Positions 1-9,160 of a stretch of 21,574 bases of DNA are shown here, piece after piece. How positions within the stretch are numbered: the first letter of the stretch is position 1; each line of letters begins with the position of its first letter. The translations under genes and the position numbers were made by a program. Source of the stretch: Flavobacteriales bacterium (GTDB lineage: Bacteria; Bacteroidota; Bacteroidia; Flavobacteriales; JADGDT01); assembly GCA_023145275.1 (NCBI GenBank), contig JAGLEB010000087.1, forward strand, positions 1-21,574. Direction: 5' to 3'. Below the pieces are notes generated by a model. The model worked only from the letters and a program-made list of their open reading frames with translations, had not been told where the DNA came from and searched no databases.

Positions 1-27
1 GGGTATTAATATCTCTCAGAATTTAAC

Positions 28-88
28 CTGCCCTTTCAGGGCGTTAGCAAATACAACACAATACAATGTCAAGGCGTTGCCATTGACC
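28..88. repeat. REP-like double hairpin
   Basis: Two short hairpins sit close together in non-coding DNA. The first has arms GCCCT (30-34) and AGGGC (38-42) around a 3-nt loop. The second has arms GTCAAGGC (68-75) and GCC-A-TTGAC (79-87) with one bulged A and loop GTT. Paired G+C-rich palindromes in an AT-rich spacer resemble the repetitive extragenic palindromes common in Bacteroidota. The class is inferred from shape; copy number cannot be judged from this window. Confidence 0.4.
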
Positions 89-210
89 AATATTAAATTA
101 AAACTTTCAGCCTTAACATTACCTATCGATGATAATAATTATTAAAAAACGGTATGTAGATAACTACTGACCTCAATACTTTATAATAGACATCACAATA
201 TATTACCTAA

Positions 211-248
211 AAACACAAAGCCCCACAATTAAGTGAGGCTCAAATACA
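211..248 (-). terminator. Terminator-like hairpin after the first lipoprotein gene
   Basis: AGCC (219-222) pairs with GGCT (237-240), and CAC (224-226) with GTG (233-235), with a C/A mismatch between the two blocks and a 6-nt loop. Read on the minus strand it is followed by a T-rich run. It lies about 90 bases past the stop of the lipoprotein gene at 329-949. The left arm AAAGCCCCACAAT is the same 13 bases as the terminator arm after the susF-like gene. Confidence 0.45.
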
Positions 249-328
249 TAATTACACCTAACTTGACCTATCTAAAACAAGCTTAATGTTAAAGCTCAAT
301 TCTTTATATATTGGCTTATAAAATAACA

Positions 329-949
329 CTAATCTATTCTCTCAGAAAACCTATCCTTATCAATTAAAACTCTTCCTTCTCCAATTTCAATCAAACAACA
401 TCTAGAGTCTCCAAAATCATCAAACATAAAGCGTGAAATATAAGTATCAATAATACCGAAATTTATTATTTTACCAGACATCACACAAATATAACTTGCG
501 GGACTGTTATTCTCCATCACAGTAACCTTAGCAAAAATTGTAAAATATCGACCATCTCCAATAATACACGCTTCAATATCTCGAACATCATTACACCCAC
601 ACTTATAATTCATCATTAATGATAGATCATTATATTGCTTATTGATATAAATTTCAACATCATCAAAATCATATCCTACTAAATCGTCAGTAATATTACT
701 ATTAAGTAATACTAATTGATTTAATTTATATACACCCTCAATATTAGGAGGATTCTCACCTTTAAATATTGGCATTCCTAACACTACCATTTTATGGATA
801 AAATCAATAGGAACAATGTTAGTTACCTCTACGGGATATTCTCTTGTATCAATTAAATCGTCAAAAGCATCACTATCTTTCGTACACCCTACCACAGCAA
901 GTCCAATTAATAAAATTAGACCAAACATTTTTAAAATTATATTTTTCAT
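329..949 (-). CDS. Tandem lipoprotein A (unknown function)
   Basis: This is a 206-residue predicted lipoprotein that I do not recognise as a named family. Residues 1-21 form a type II signal peptide ending in a VVGC lipobox with Cys22, followed by TKDSD, an acidic/lysine stretch like the surface-export signal of Bacteroidota lipoproteins. The mature part has no membrane segment or catalytic motif that I can identify. It carries the block LGMPI..GE.PPNIEG.Y around residues 57-73, which is shared with the neighbouring paralogue. The two mature proteins are roughly 45% identical by eye, and both end in a GRVL.D.D.FSE motif. The start is fixed by the signal peptide and by alignment to the paralogue. 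It lies 53 bases downstream of the second copy, so the pair may be co-transcribed, although each copy keeps its own leader. The gene arose by tandem duplication. Confidence 0.75.
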   Translation of the reverse strand: MKNIILKMFGLILLIGLAVVGCTKDSDAFDDLIDTREYPVEVTNIVPIDFIHKMVVLGMPIFKGENPPNIEGVYKLNQLVLLNSNITDDLVGYDFDDVEIYINKQYNDLSLMMNYKCGCNDVRDIEACIIGDGRYFTIFAKVTVMENNSPASYICVMSGKIINFGIIDTYISRFMFDDFGDSRCCLIEIGEGRVLIDKDRFSERID

Positions 950-999
950 TTTTGTAAGATTTAAAGAATTATCCTACTCTTTAGCTTTTCGGAATCCGC
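874..999 (-). repeat. Duplicated leader plus signal-peptide block, copy A
   Basis: This 126-base block covers the signal-peptide codons of lipoprotein A and about 50 bases upstream of its ATG. It matches 1542-1666 with about 6 differences, including one T insertion. The upstream end contains the small palindrome CGGAATCCG. The same degree of identity does not continue into the mature coding sequence. Confidence 0.8.
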
Positions 1000-1002
1000 C
1001 AA

Positions 1003-1617
1003 TTACTTTTTTTCTGAGAATCCATCTCTGTCAAATAGGACTCTTCCTTTTCCATTCTCAATATGGCAATTAAGTGGATCTCCTCCATCATCAACCATAA
1101 AGTGAGAAATGTGAGTATCTAATATTCCCTGAGGACTAACTTCACCAGATAGTGCACATATATACGCTGCAGCTGAGTAATCTTCATGTAAAGTTATCTT
1201 AGCAAAAACAGTAAACTTGTTATTGTTACCAACAATAAATGCATCAACACCTTCAAGCTTATCTAGACCACACAAGTAGTCAATTTTTATAGAAAGATTT
1301 TCAGTATTTTGATTATGAAATACTATTTCAAAATCATCAAAAATACAACCTTCCACATCACCTTCTATACTACTGTTCAACAAGGCACACGAACCAATGT
1401 GATATGCACCTTCAATATTTGGAGGCTTTTCTCCCACATTAATTGGCATTCCTAATTCTTCCATATTACGAATAATCTCTATGGAAACAAGGTTTACAAC
1501 TCTAGTTGGAAGTTCGTTTTCTCCACCTACAGCAATACCTTTATCTTTCGTACATCCTATCACAGCAAGCCCAATTAATAAAATCAGACCAAACATTTTT
1601 AAAATTAGATTTTTCAT
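1003..1617 (-). CDS. Tandem lipoprotein B (unknown function)
   Basis: This is a 204-residue predicted lipoprotein, paralogous to the gene immediately downstream. Residues 1-21 are a lipoprotein signal peptide with lipobox VIGC (Cys22), followed by TKDKG. The first 24 residues are nearly identical to those of the paralogue, while the mature protein is only about 45% identical. Conserved blocks include LGMPI.VGE.PPNIEG.Y, FDD.EI, a FAK segment near residues 137-139, Y.C..SG, and the C-terminal GRVL.D.D.FSE. Function is unknown; nothing enzymatic is visible. Surface or outer-membrane location is inferred from the lipobox and following charged residues. No exact TAnnTTTG promoter is visible upstream, though the 50-base leader is strongly conserved between copies. 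The 743-base gap upstream separates it from the sus operon, so it is probably an independent unit. Confidence 0.75.
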   Translation of the reverse strand: MKNLILKMFGLILLIGLAVIGCTKDKGIAVGGENELPTRVVNLVSIEIIRNMEELGMPINVGEKPPNIEGAYHIGSCALLNSSIEGDVEGCIFDDFEIVFHNQNTENLSIKIDYLCGLDKLEGVDAFIVGNNNKFTVFAKITLHEDYSAAAYICALSGEVSPQGILDTHISHFMVDDGGDPLNCHIENGKGRVLFDRDGFSEKK

Positions 1618-1666
1618 TTTGTAAGATTTAAAGAATTATCCTACTCTTTAGCTTTTCGGAATCCGC
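1542..1666 (-). repeat. Duplicated leader plus signal-peptide block, copy B
   Basis: This is the second copy of the 125/126-base block described for 874-999. It spans the leader and signal-peptide codons of lipoprotein B. Most of the differences from copy A are single substitutions in the coding part, while the leader differs only by one T in a T-run. Confidence 0.8.
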
Positions 1667-2360
1667 TTCTTACTTCATTTTTTTTAAATATCATATAACG
1701 TATTTTTTAAGGTTATATATACTAATTTTATTAGTGGATAAGATGAAGTAGAAAAGATAAAATTATGGATACAATGCAAAAACAGCTACCGAAACTATTA
1801 CAGAACATCCCTCCTACTTTAAGCTTTTAACAAGTTGTAAGAGTTAAGAAGATTAATTTTAGATACAATTTGTCAAAAACAGTATACACTAATCTGTTGT
1901 CAACTACGCATCAACTTACTATGCAAGCCGACAACTAGGAAAATAATACGCTTACATACAAGCCTACACAATGTTTATAGCAATATTATTCCTAGTAAAA
2001 TTCAGTGATTTAATCGAAGGGGTGGATTTGGACATTCACTAGTAACGAAAATCTCTCATTACCAAACACAAAAATAGTGAAAAAAAACTACTTCCACAAG
2101 TATTTTCTAAATAAACTTTAACCTAACTATCTGATACACTAATACTTATATGTAAATTACTTAATCTATATCTCTTTTAATAACAGTAATATTAAGAGCA
2201 AAAAGCACAATAATTATCAACGATAGTGAGTAAAAATATTCCAGTCAATTGCTTACAGTAAACAAATTTTTGACATAAAAAAGCCCCACAATACAGCGGG
2301 GCTTTATACAGTTAGTAAAAAGATATAATAATTATCCTTTACTAAATATTTTATATAATA
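1618..2360. other. Gene-free 743-base region
   Basis: This stretch lies between lipoprotein B and the 3' end of the sus operon. I see no convincing reading frame on either strand. The lipoprotein leader repeat occupies 1618-1666, the sus terminator 2275-2307. The remainder is low-complexity AT-rich sequence without recognisable RNA genes. Decayed genes cannot be excluded. Confidence 0.5.
2275..2307 (-). terminator. Rho-independent terminator of the sus operon
   Basis: The arms AAGCCCC (2281-2287) and GGGGCTT (2298-2304), extended by a further A-T pair, close a 10-nt loop. Read on the minus strand the stem is followed by a run of T residues (plus-strand A-run 2277-2282). It lies about 55 bases after the stop codon of the susF-like gene, the last gene of the operon. 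Confidence 0.85.
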
Positions 2361-3671
2361 CTACTTCTTTACAATAGAGTATGAATAATTACCACCATGA
2401 CCTAATACTAAAGTAATATCATAGCTACCATCATCCGCAATTACGATATTAGATCCTCCAGCAATTGGCTCGCCAGATAGACCACTACCTCCATAATTTA
2501 GAGACCAATCTGAAGTACCACGGAATTTAAGTTCCTTTCCTCCGATTAAATCAATCGTCATTGTAAATGTATTAGTAGACTCATCAAAATCAGTAAAGTT
2601 AGTTTGATTATCCCAAGAACCAGGTGTTGAATCACCAATAATACCCCATTCAGTTTTCTTAGCTTCCCACTTCATAGCAGCTAAATCGGCTTTAATATAC
2701 CAAAGTCCACCTTCAGAAATTTGAAGATTCTGCTCTCCGTCAACTACAATAGAACCAGGATTATTAGGATCATCGCCAAGGTCATTATCCCAAGCACCTA
2801 ATTGTGGTAACCACTTACATTCAAAAGCATCAGCATTATATTGATATACTTCATAAGTTCCATCGAAGAAATTCTTATTGGCAGAAGCTGTGGCATTATC
2901 CCAACCTTGATGCGCACCAACAAGGTATAGATTATTAGGGAAGTTAGATTTCTCTAACTTAAATTTATTATTAATAAGATCTAATTCAACAGCATAAACT
3001 GAGTTCTCAGTTGCTATAGAATCACCATCAACCTTTAAACCATCAGCTGAACCATCTGATCCCATAGTTGTTTTAAGATATGATTTATCTTTAAATAAGA
3101 ATTTACCCGATTTAAGAACCATAGTAGCTTTCCAAACATTGTTTGCAGCATCAAAAACTAAAGGAACGTGATCTTCAGATACCGAAGAACCAACTAATCC
3201 CCAAACAACAATCTCGTCATCGTATATATAACGATCCACAAGCATTGAAACAGGCACAGATTCCATTACCATATCACCACCTGAAGCAACAACACGAGCT
3301 TGAATACCCAGCTCTGAATTTGGAGCTATTCCAAGATCTCTTAGCAACTGATTCATAGCACCAGTACTAATTCCCTTATACTGTTCTTTAGTCACTTCTA
3401 ATTTTTGAGCAGAAGAGAAATCTCCCTCTGCATCATCTATTTGAACCTCATATGAAACTTCTACACCTTCGCCGAGGTATGCAGCATTCCAAACAAAGGT
3501 TTCGAACGATCCATTGTCGTTTTCAGGAATCAGCACATATGCTGATGATCCATTTGGGTTTTCAATAACAGGCGCAGAAATATTCTTCTCAGCAACAGGA
3601 ATATCCTTTTTACAAGAAGATAAGGCAACTACTCCAGCCATTACCCCAATTAGTATATTTTTTGTTTTCAT
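2361..3671 (-). CDS. SusF-like starch-binding outer-membrane lipoprotein
   Basis: This is a 436-residue predicted surface lipoprotein of the SusE/SusF family. The signal peptide ends at the lipobox LSSC with Cys20, followed by KKD. Residues about 30-145 match the N-terminal SusE-type Ig-like domain. Three beta-rich starch-binding-like modules follow: about 153-242 (starts VVWGLVGSS), 246-338 (starts LYLVGAHQGW) and 341-436 (starts WGIIGDSTPGSW). Characterised SusF also has three carbohydrate-binding modules, in about 485 residues, so the architecture fits. Aromatic residues such as Trp257, Trp353 and Trp389 are candidates for stacking against glucose rings, which is inference. The gene follows the SusE-like gene by 25 bases and is last in the operon before a strong terminator. 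Its role would be to retain alpha-glucan at the cell surface, without catalysis. The exact substrate is inferred from the locus. Confidence 0.8.
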   Translation of the reverse strand: MKTKNILIGVMAGVVALSSCKKDIPVAEKNISAPVIENPNGSSAYVLIPENDNGSFETFVWNAAYLGEGVEVSYEVQIDDAEGDFSSAQKLEVTKEQYKGISTGAMNQLLRDLGIAPNSELGIQARVVASGGDMVMESVPVSMLVDRYIYDDEIVVWGLVGSSVSEDHVPLVFDAANNVWKATMVLKSGKFLFKDKSYLKTTMGSDGSADGLKVDGDSIATENSVYAVELDLINNKFKLEKSNFPNNLYLVGAHQGWDNATASANKNFFDGTYEVYQYNADAFECKWLPQLGAWDNDLGDDPNNPGSIVVDGEQNLQISEGGLWYIKADLAAMKWEAKKTEWGIIGDSTPGSWDNQTNFTDFDESTNTFTMTIDLIGGKELKFRGTSDWSLNYGGSGLSGEPIAGGSNIVIADDGSYDITLVLGHGGNYSYSIVKK

Positions 3672-3696
3672 TTTTATAATTTTTTAAAATCAACAA

Positions 3697-4515
3697 TTAC
3701 GTACTCGACGATTGCTTAGTAGCTTTTATAGATTTATTTCCTAAATTAATTTCTATTTTATAAGTTCCAGCCTCAGCAACTCTAAACTGCTTTTCATCAT
3801 ATTGATTTACAGATAAAATAACACCTTCGTGTATTTCAAAATCATCCCAGAACCATCTCTTTGGTCCCCATCCTGTATTTTGACCTAATATTCCGAATGA
3901 TATTTCGTTACCATCTGCATCCGTTCCGACAGTCAAATCAGCTATTACATCATACTCTGTAGTAGAAACAGCAACTATTTCAAGAGCCTGTTCTGGTGTC
4001 CAACCAGCAGATGTAGCATCTCCAACCAACCATAATGGCGGAATAGAAGCATCGTAAGGAGTAACTTTCAACTCCATTTCATTTGAGTATAATACACTTA
4101 CCTCACTATTTGAAGAAGATGCCTTAACTCTAACCTTAATGACTGTTTCTACCTCTGGTAAAACTCCTAGAGCATTAAGCTGAATATTGAAATCTTTAAC
4201 CGAAATAGTCTGATAAGGAATAGTAACAGCTTCCTGCATAGCCATAGCTTCAGAAAAATCGCCATCTGGTTTATCTAATTCTATCGTGTATTTTGTAACA
4301 ATTGGTTTTCCATAATCAGCCTTTTCATATATAAAAGTTTCAAAAGGATTATTTTCATTTGCTTCAGTCAACACATACGATAAAGTTCCATCAGGTGTCA
4401 ACAAGACAGGTGCTACTTCTTTTGATAATTGTACACCATCATCCGTAGTTTTAGAGCACGACCCTAAAAACGTGAATGCAGCGAGTAGCATTATTAAATA
4501 TTTATTTATTTTCAT
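3697..4515 (-). CDS. SusE-like outer-membrane lipoprotein, short form
   Basis: This is a 272-residue predicted surface lipoprotein. The signal peptide ends in LGSC (Cys20), followed by SKTTDD. Residues about 30-152 form the SusE-type N-terminal domain, sharing with the SusF-like neighbour the pattern of a SYVL segment, a PFETF segment and a DGDFSEA segment. One C-terminal starch-binding-like module follows (about 160-267, starting LWLVGDATSAGW). Family knowledge: Bacteroides SusE is about 387 residues with two such modules, so this copy appears to have only one. The frame is intact, so this is not a visible truncation by mutation. The gene is spaced 12 bases from SusD upstream and 25 bases from the SusF-like gene downstream, indicating one operon. 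Trp162, Trp172, Trp216, Trp221 and Trp223 could contact glucan, which is inference. Confidence 0.8.
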   Translation of the reverse strand: MKINKYLIMLLAAFTFLGSCSKTTDDGVQLSKEVAPVLLTPDGTLSYVLTEANENNPFETFIYEKADYGKPIVTKYTIELDKPDGDFSEAMAMQEAVTIPYQTISVKDFNIQLNALGVLPEVETVIKVRVKASSSNSEVSVLYSNEMELKVTPYDASIPPLWLVGDATSAGWTPEQALEIVAVSTTEYDVIADLTVGTDADGNEISFGILGQNTGWGPKRWFWDDFEIHEGVILSVNQYDEKQFRVAEAGTYKIEINLGNKSIKATKQSSST

Positions 4516-4527
4516 ATTTTCTATTTT

Positions 4528-6150
4528 TTAGTAACCTGGATTCTGAACAAGTTTTGAATTTGCACCAATTTCCTTAGCAGGAATTGCAAATAGGCTTTTA
4601 GACGAACTCACAGCAGCCCCATTAGGAACGCCACCTTTCCAAGACCATAAATATGAGCTTGATGTATATTCCCCAAACCTAACAAGGTCCGTTCTACGAG
4701 TTGCCTCCCAGAATAACTCTCTTCCTCTTTCGTCTAACACAAACGACTTTGTAAGTTGTGCAGCTGTAATATTTCCACTTGTATTGCCATAAGCTCTAGT
4801 TCTAATTTTATTCACATACTCTACTGCTTTATTCTTTTCAGCTCCAGCAGCACCACGCATAGCAGCTTCAGCATACATTAAATATGAATCAGCCAAACGA
4901 AATAATGGAAAATCTGTTGATACAAACGCTAAATTAGCTGGCGTAGCACCATCACTTCTAACATTCCTGAATTTCATAACACTATATCCCGATGTGAACT
5001 TCGAAGGATTTGTTACCACTTTTTCTTCAGTAATAAAAAACATACCATCTTCAGTTTCAGAAACTTTGCCTCTTAAATCCTTAGAATCAAACCTATCAAC
5101 CAATTCGGCACGAGATCTATTACCTCCCCAGCCACCACTGATTCCAATTTTTGCAGGATTAATATCTCCCCCAGTTGCACTAAAAGCTAAAAATTGAGTA
5201 GCTCCGTATGTCTGCATTTTAAATCCGTCTGTTGGTGCAACAAAAATAAATCCAGATGCAGCAACTGCATTTTCCCTTTTATTATTATCTCCATAAAACA
5301 TCTCATTATATTCTCCAGTATAAAAAGTATATGCTGAATTAACTTTCTCAGTTTCAACAACTACTTTATCATACATCGCAGTACCAGTATAAACCTTAGC
5401 ATTCAAATACATTTTTGCCTTTAACATCCAAGCAGCACCTTTATCTACTCTTCCGTAATCTGCAGTGTTAGCTTCTTTTAAATCTCCTTCAAATGCATCA
5501 ATCTCGGTAATTATCCAATCAAAAAGGTCAGCTCTTTTCATTTGTTCTGGCATAAATGATCCAATGCCCATACTTTCGTCAACAAAAGGAACATTTCCGA
5601 AAAGATCTAAAGCTACGTAATAAGAGTAAGCTCTAATAAATCTTGCCTCAGCTCTTAGCCCTTTCATCTTTTCCTTAAGATCTCCTTGACCTCTTTCGTC
5701 AAGTTTAGAATCAGAAGACTGACTCAAAAATTCATTTGATACTGAAATCATGTGATATGTTCTATAATACAATCCTTCAATAAATGGATTTGCTGCAGAA
5801 TATTGAAGAAAATTTAATTGTGGAATTCCAAAATCTCCCCAAGAACAAATCGCTTCATCTGTAGTTAATACTTGAGCATTCCATAAATTACGAACAAATG
5901 AAGAAGTACCTTCATCAATACCCCCTACATCACCATTACCCGCAGGTCCTTCTTGACCCGTAAGTGATAAACCAGCATATAATTTAGCCAACACTTGACT
6001 ATAACCTTCTTCTGTTTGATAAACAGTTTCGGCCGTAGATTGATTTGGATCAATTGGAAGTTGATCTAAGTCTTTCATACAAGACGTAAGACCTAAAGCT
6101 CCGATTGACAGAAATGCAATCCCCTTAATAAATATATTTTTTAATTTCAT
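4528..6150 (-). CDS. susD: SusD/RagB-family surface glycan-binding lipoprotein
   Basis: This is a 540-residue SusD-family lipoprotein that caps the SusC channel and delivers oligosaccharide to it. The lipobox LTSC gives Cys24, and the following MKDLDQLP is a typical surface-export signal and SusD N-terminus. Helical TPR-like segments fill residues about 60-260, including the family-typical RAEARFIRAYSYYVALDLFG run near 165-184. The second half ends with the classic RGRELFWEATRRTDLVRFG segment and the C-terminal QNPGY. Length fits the family (about 500-600). The gene starts 19 bases after the SusC stop and 12 bases before the SusE-like gene, the invariant SusC-SusD pairing. Assignment to the family is firm. 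Use of the symbol susD and starch as ligand rest on the gene order with SusB- and SusR-like genes. Confidence 0.92.
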   Translation of the reverse strand: MKLKNIFIKGIAFLSIGALGLTSCMKDLDQLPIDPNQSTAETVYQTEEGYSQVLAKLYAGLSLTGQEGPAGNGDVGGIDEGTSSFVRNLWNAQVLTTDEAICSWGDFGIPQLNFLQYSAANPFIEGLYYRTYHMISVSNEFLSQSSDSKLDERGQGDLKEKMKGLRAEARFIRAYSYYVALDLFGNVPFVDESMGIGSFMPEQMKRADLFDWIITEIDAFEGDLKEANTADYGRVDKGAAWMLKAKMYLNAKVYTGTAMYDKVVVETEKVNSAYTFYTGEYNEMFYGDNNKRENAVAASGFIFVAPTDGFKMQTYGATQFLAFSATGGDINPAKIGISGGWGGNRSRAELVDRFDSKDLRGKVSETEDGMFFITEEKVVTNPSKFTSGYSVMKFRNVRSDGATPANLAFVSTDFPLFRLADSYLMYAEAAMRGAAGAEKNKAVEYVNKIRTRAYGNTSGNITAAQLTKSFVLDERGRELFWEATRRTDLVRFGEYTSSSYLWSWKGGVPNGAAVSSSKSLFAIPAKEIGANSKLVQNPGY

Positions 6151-6169
6151 ATTCTTTCAATTTTATCTA

Positions 6170-9160
6170 TTAAAACCCAAGATTTACACCTAACATAAAT
6201 GTACGTGGACGAGGATAGAAGTTATTATCAATACCACTAGAAACCTCTGGATCAACACCTCCATAACCTGATATTACGAAAATATTTTGAGCAGTTAAAT
6301 TAATTTTCAAGCTAATGTCTCCACCTGAAATATTATCGAACCTATAACCTACAGACATATTATCCATTCTAAAGAATGACGCATCTTCTAAATAATATGA
6401 AGACCAGAATTGGTATGAGTTAAATCCAGTTGCTGCAGATGGCAATCTGTTAGATAAGTAGTTTCCACCACTATTATAAGTGTCTTGTTTTACACCAATG
6501 TTCGACTTATTGTTATTATATACAGTTCCGCCAAGTTGAGCTCTTCCTGATAAAGAAAAATCCCAATTTTTATACTCAATTCTAGTATTAATACCTAATA
6601 ATGTAGTTGGAGCAGACTGTCCAATTCTAATCTTGTCGTTATCATTATAAACTCCATTACCGTCATGATCAACGTATACACCTTCTAACGGATTTCCACC
6701 AGCATCATATACTTGCTCATAGACAAAGAAAGAATTTGTTGGATATCCAACAGAGTTAATCTGAATAGTAGAACCAGTACCACCAGCAATTCCTCCAGTT
6801 TGATTTCCTAAGAAAGAAGGGTCATCATTATGAGAAAGCTGAGTAATCTGATTGATATTATATGTAACATTTCCTCCAATTTCCCAGAAAAAGTCATCTG
6901 TTACAATTGCTCTCCAGCTAATATTGAATTCCATACCACTATTTTGAAGACTACCAACGTTTGTTAATAACAAGTTAGTTAAGTTAGCTCCTGCAGGTAC
7001 AGGAATAGTATTTAAAAGATCTTTAGTTTCTCTATAGTACAATTCTAAACTACCCGAAACTTTATCATTTAAGAAACCATAATCAACTCCGAAGTTGTAT
7101 GTTGTAGTTTCTTCCCATTTAATATTTTCGTCGTAACCATCTGGTCTAAGTGTATTAATATATCCACCACCCCAAGGATACATTGCTGTATTATTTGACT
7201 CAACATATGGCCCTTGATAAGGTAAATCGGCAGTCACACCTTGCTGACCAGTAATACCCCAACCTAAACGAATTTTCAGATTATTTAAAGACTCCGAATC
7301 TTTCAAGAAATCTTCATTATTAATTCTCCAAGCTAAACCAATAGCAGGAAATATACCCCAACGATTATCTTCAGAGAAACGAGAAGTACCATCGGCACGA
7401 ACTGTCGCATTAATTAAATACTTACTATTGTAATTATACTCAGCTCTACCAAAGAAAGACACTAGGTAATTTTGCGCTTCATAAGCTCTATAAGGAGTAA
7501 TTTCTTCTGTTTGAGAATAACTCTTTGTTTCATTTTCCCCTTCTCTATAGAAATGCTGCCAAGAATAACCTCCCATAACTTTCACATTGTGCTTGTCGAA
7601 ATCCTCGTTATAAGAAAGGTACATATCCAAAGTCTTATTAGTCTTTGTTTGAGAATAAGGAGCATATTCTCCCGCTCTTTCTCCCTCAGTAGGTCTAGCC
7701 CATGCAGCTGTTGGCTGTACAACAGTTAATCCGTCAGAATCAGAACCATCTAATCCAAGATTTAAAGTTGCAGTGAATGCAGGTGCGAAATGAAATTTAT
7801 AATCTAATTTTGCATTTAAAATATAACGATTTACTGTACTTGAATTATCGTGTAAGTTTAATTGGGCTGCAGGATTCATCGTTGCAATTGGCACAGGATT
7901 ACCTGATGCATCAACCCATGTATAATATCCTCCATAATTAGAAAACTTATCTTCATTCACAGGTTTTGTAGGATCAAAACGAGATGCAGACCAAATTGCT
8001 GCTTCATTTCCAAACCCATTCTTAACATTCATATACTTGGTATTAACACTAAGCTTCAAGTGATCGTCAAAGAAACTTGGAGTTAAATTAAGACCAACAG
8101 TAAGTCTGTTCATATCAGAAGTTTTCACAATACCTTGTTGTGCTGTATAACCTAAAGATAATCTATAAGGCATAGCTTCTAAACCTCCAGTCATAGAAAT
8201 ATTATGATCGGTACTAATAGCAGTTCTATAAACTTCGTCTTGCCAATCAGTATTTACATCAGGATAATCATTAGCTCTTATATCAGCATCAGATCCATCA
8301 CCATAAAAACCTTTAATAAAATCTTTATATTGAGAAGCATCCATCAACTCAAGCACTTTAGCAGGAGTTGCAACAGATACATTACCCGTATAGTTCAATT
8401 TTATTTTTCCACCTCTTGAACCTTGCTTTGTTGTAATGATTATTACTCCATTCGACGCACGAGAACCGTAAATAGCAGTTGCAGATGCATCTTTTAACAC
8501 AGTAAAAGTTTCAATATCATTTGGATTAACAGTATTCAAAGGATTCTGCATACCAGCTACTCCTTCTGTATCGATAGGCACTCCATCAATTACAATTAAA
8601 GGATCGTTAGAAGCATTCATTGATGAACCACCACGAATACGTATTGTAGATCCAGCACCTGGTGCACCACCAGAAGATGTAATCTGAACACCGGCAGTTT
8701 TACCTACCATCAAATCTTGTGGTGAAGCAATTGCTCCTGCATTAAAATCTTTAGATGAAATAGCAGAAACTGATCCGGTAGCATCTTCTTTCTTTACTGT
8801 TCCATATCCTATTACAACAACGTCTGCCAAAACAGCAGCATCTGGTTGTAATTGTGGACTCCATTTTTGATCTGAACCAGAACTAAATGTTCTATCCAAA
8901 TTCACATAACCCATAAACGAAACACTTAAAGTGAATTGTCCATTAGTTAGTTGATCTTCTGAGATATCTATAGAATAATTTCCATCGAAATCTGTTGTTG
9001 TGCCATTTGTTGTTCCTACAACAAGCACCGATGCCCCTGGAAGGGGGATTCCACTCTCATCAATTACTACACCTGAAACGTTTTGAGCGAACAGGTTCGA
9101 AAAAGAGAACAGTGTGAGCAAAACCAATGACATGGCCGCTTTAACGTAATTTTTCCTCAT
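6170..9160 (-). CDS. susC: SusC/RagA-family TonB-dependent outer-membrane transporter
   Basis: This is a 996-residue TonB-dependent transporter that imports glycan oligosaccharides across the outer membrane. The signal peptide is residues 1-25 (cleavage after LFA). Residues about 28-105 are the carboxypeptidase-regulatory-like domain (VSGVVIDESGIPLPGASV, then TTTDFDGNYSI). A TonB-box-like VVVIGYG follows at 114-120. The plug spans about 120-245 with IRIRGGSS, PLIVIDGVPI and the hallmark block of LKDASATAIYGSRASNG at 222-238. The rest is a beta-barrel, ending in the C-terminal phenylalanine expected for barrel insertion. The size is normal for the family. It is followed directly by SusD. A 199-base gap separates it from the upstream susB-like gene; I see no exact TAnnTTTG there, only TAAGTTTA, so read-through from the susB promoter is likely. 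Starch as substrate is inferred from the locus. Confidence 0.93.
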   Translation of the reverse strand: MRKNYVKAAMSLVLLTLFSFSNLFAQNVSGVVIDESGIPLPGASVLVVGTTNGTTTDFDGNYSIDISEDQLTNGQFTLSVSFMGYVNLDRTFSSGSDQKWSPQLQPDAAVLADVVVIGYGTVKKEDATGSVSAISSKDFNAGAIASPQDLMVGKTAGVQITSSGGAPGAGSTIRIRGGSSMNASNDPLIVIDGVPIDTEGVAGMQNPLNTVNPNDIETFTVLKDASATAIYGSRASNGVIIITTKQGSRGGKIKLNYTGNVSVATPAKVLELMDASQYKDFIKGFYGDGSDADIRANDYPDVNTDWQDEVYRTAISTDHNISMTGGLEAMPYRLSLGYTAQQGIVKTSDMNRLTVGLNLTPSFFDDHLKLSVNTKYMNVKNGFGNEAAIWSASRFDPTKPVNEDKFSNYGGYYTWVDASGNPVPIATMNPAAQLNLHDNSSTVNRYILNAKLDYKFHFAPAFTATLNLGLDGSDSDGLTVVQPTAAWARPTEGERAGEYAPYSQTKTNKTLDMYLSYNEDFDKHNVKVMGGYSWQHFYREGENETKSYSQTEEITPYRAYEAQNYLVSFFGRAEYNYNSKYLINATVRADGTSRFSEDNRWGIFPAIGLAWRINNEDFLKDSESLNNLKIRLGWGITGQQGVTADLPYQGPYVESNNTAMYPWGGGYINTLRPDGYDENIKWEETTTYNFGVDYGFLNDKVSGSLELYYRETKDLLNTIPVPAGANLTNLLLTNVGSLQNSGMEFNISWRAIVTDDFFWEIGGNVTYNINQITQLSHNDDPSFLGNQTGGIAGGTGSTIQINSVGYPTNSFFVYEQVYDAGGNPLEGVYVDHDGNGVYNDNDKIRIGQSAPTTLLGINTRIEYKNWDFSLSGRAQLGGTVYNNNKSNIGVKQDTYNSGGNYLSNRLPSAATGFNSYQFWSSYYLEDASFFRMDNMSVGYRFDNISGGDISLKINLTAQNIFVISGYGGVDPEVSSGIDNNFYPRPRTFMLGVNLGF

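Noticed and set aside
816..1073. Plus-strand frame of 85 codons across the junction of the two lipoprotein genes
   Set aside because: It is antisense to two well-supported lipoprotein genes and includes the reverse complement of their signal-peptide codons; no independent coding sign.
7472..8419. Plus-strand frames inside the susC-like gene
   Set aside because: They lie antisense to clear beta-barrel coding sequence and have no family features.
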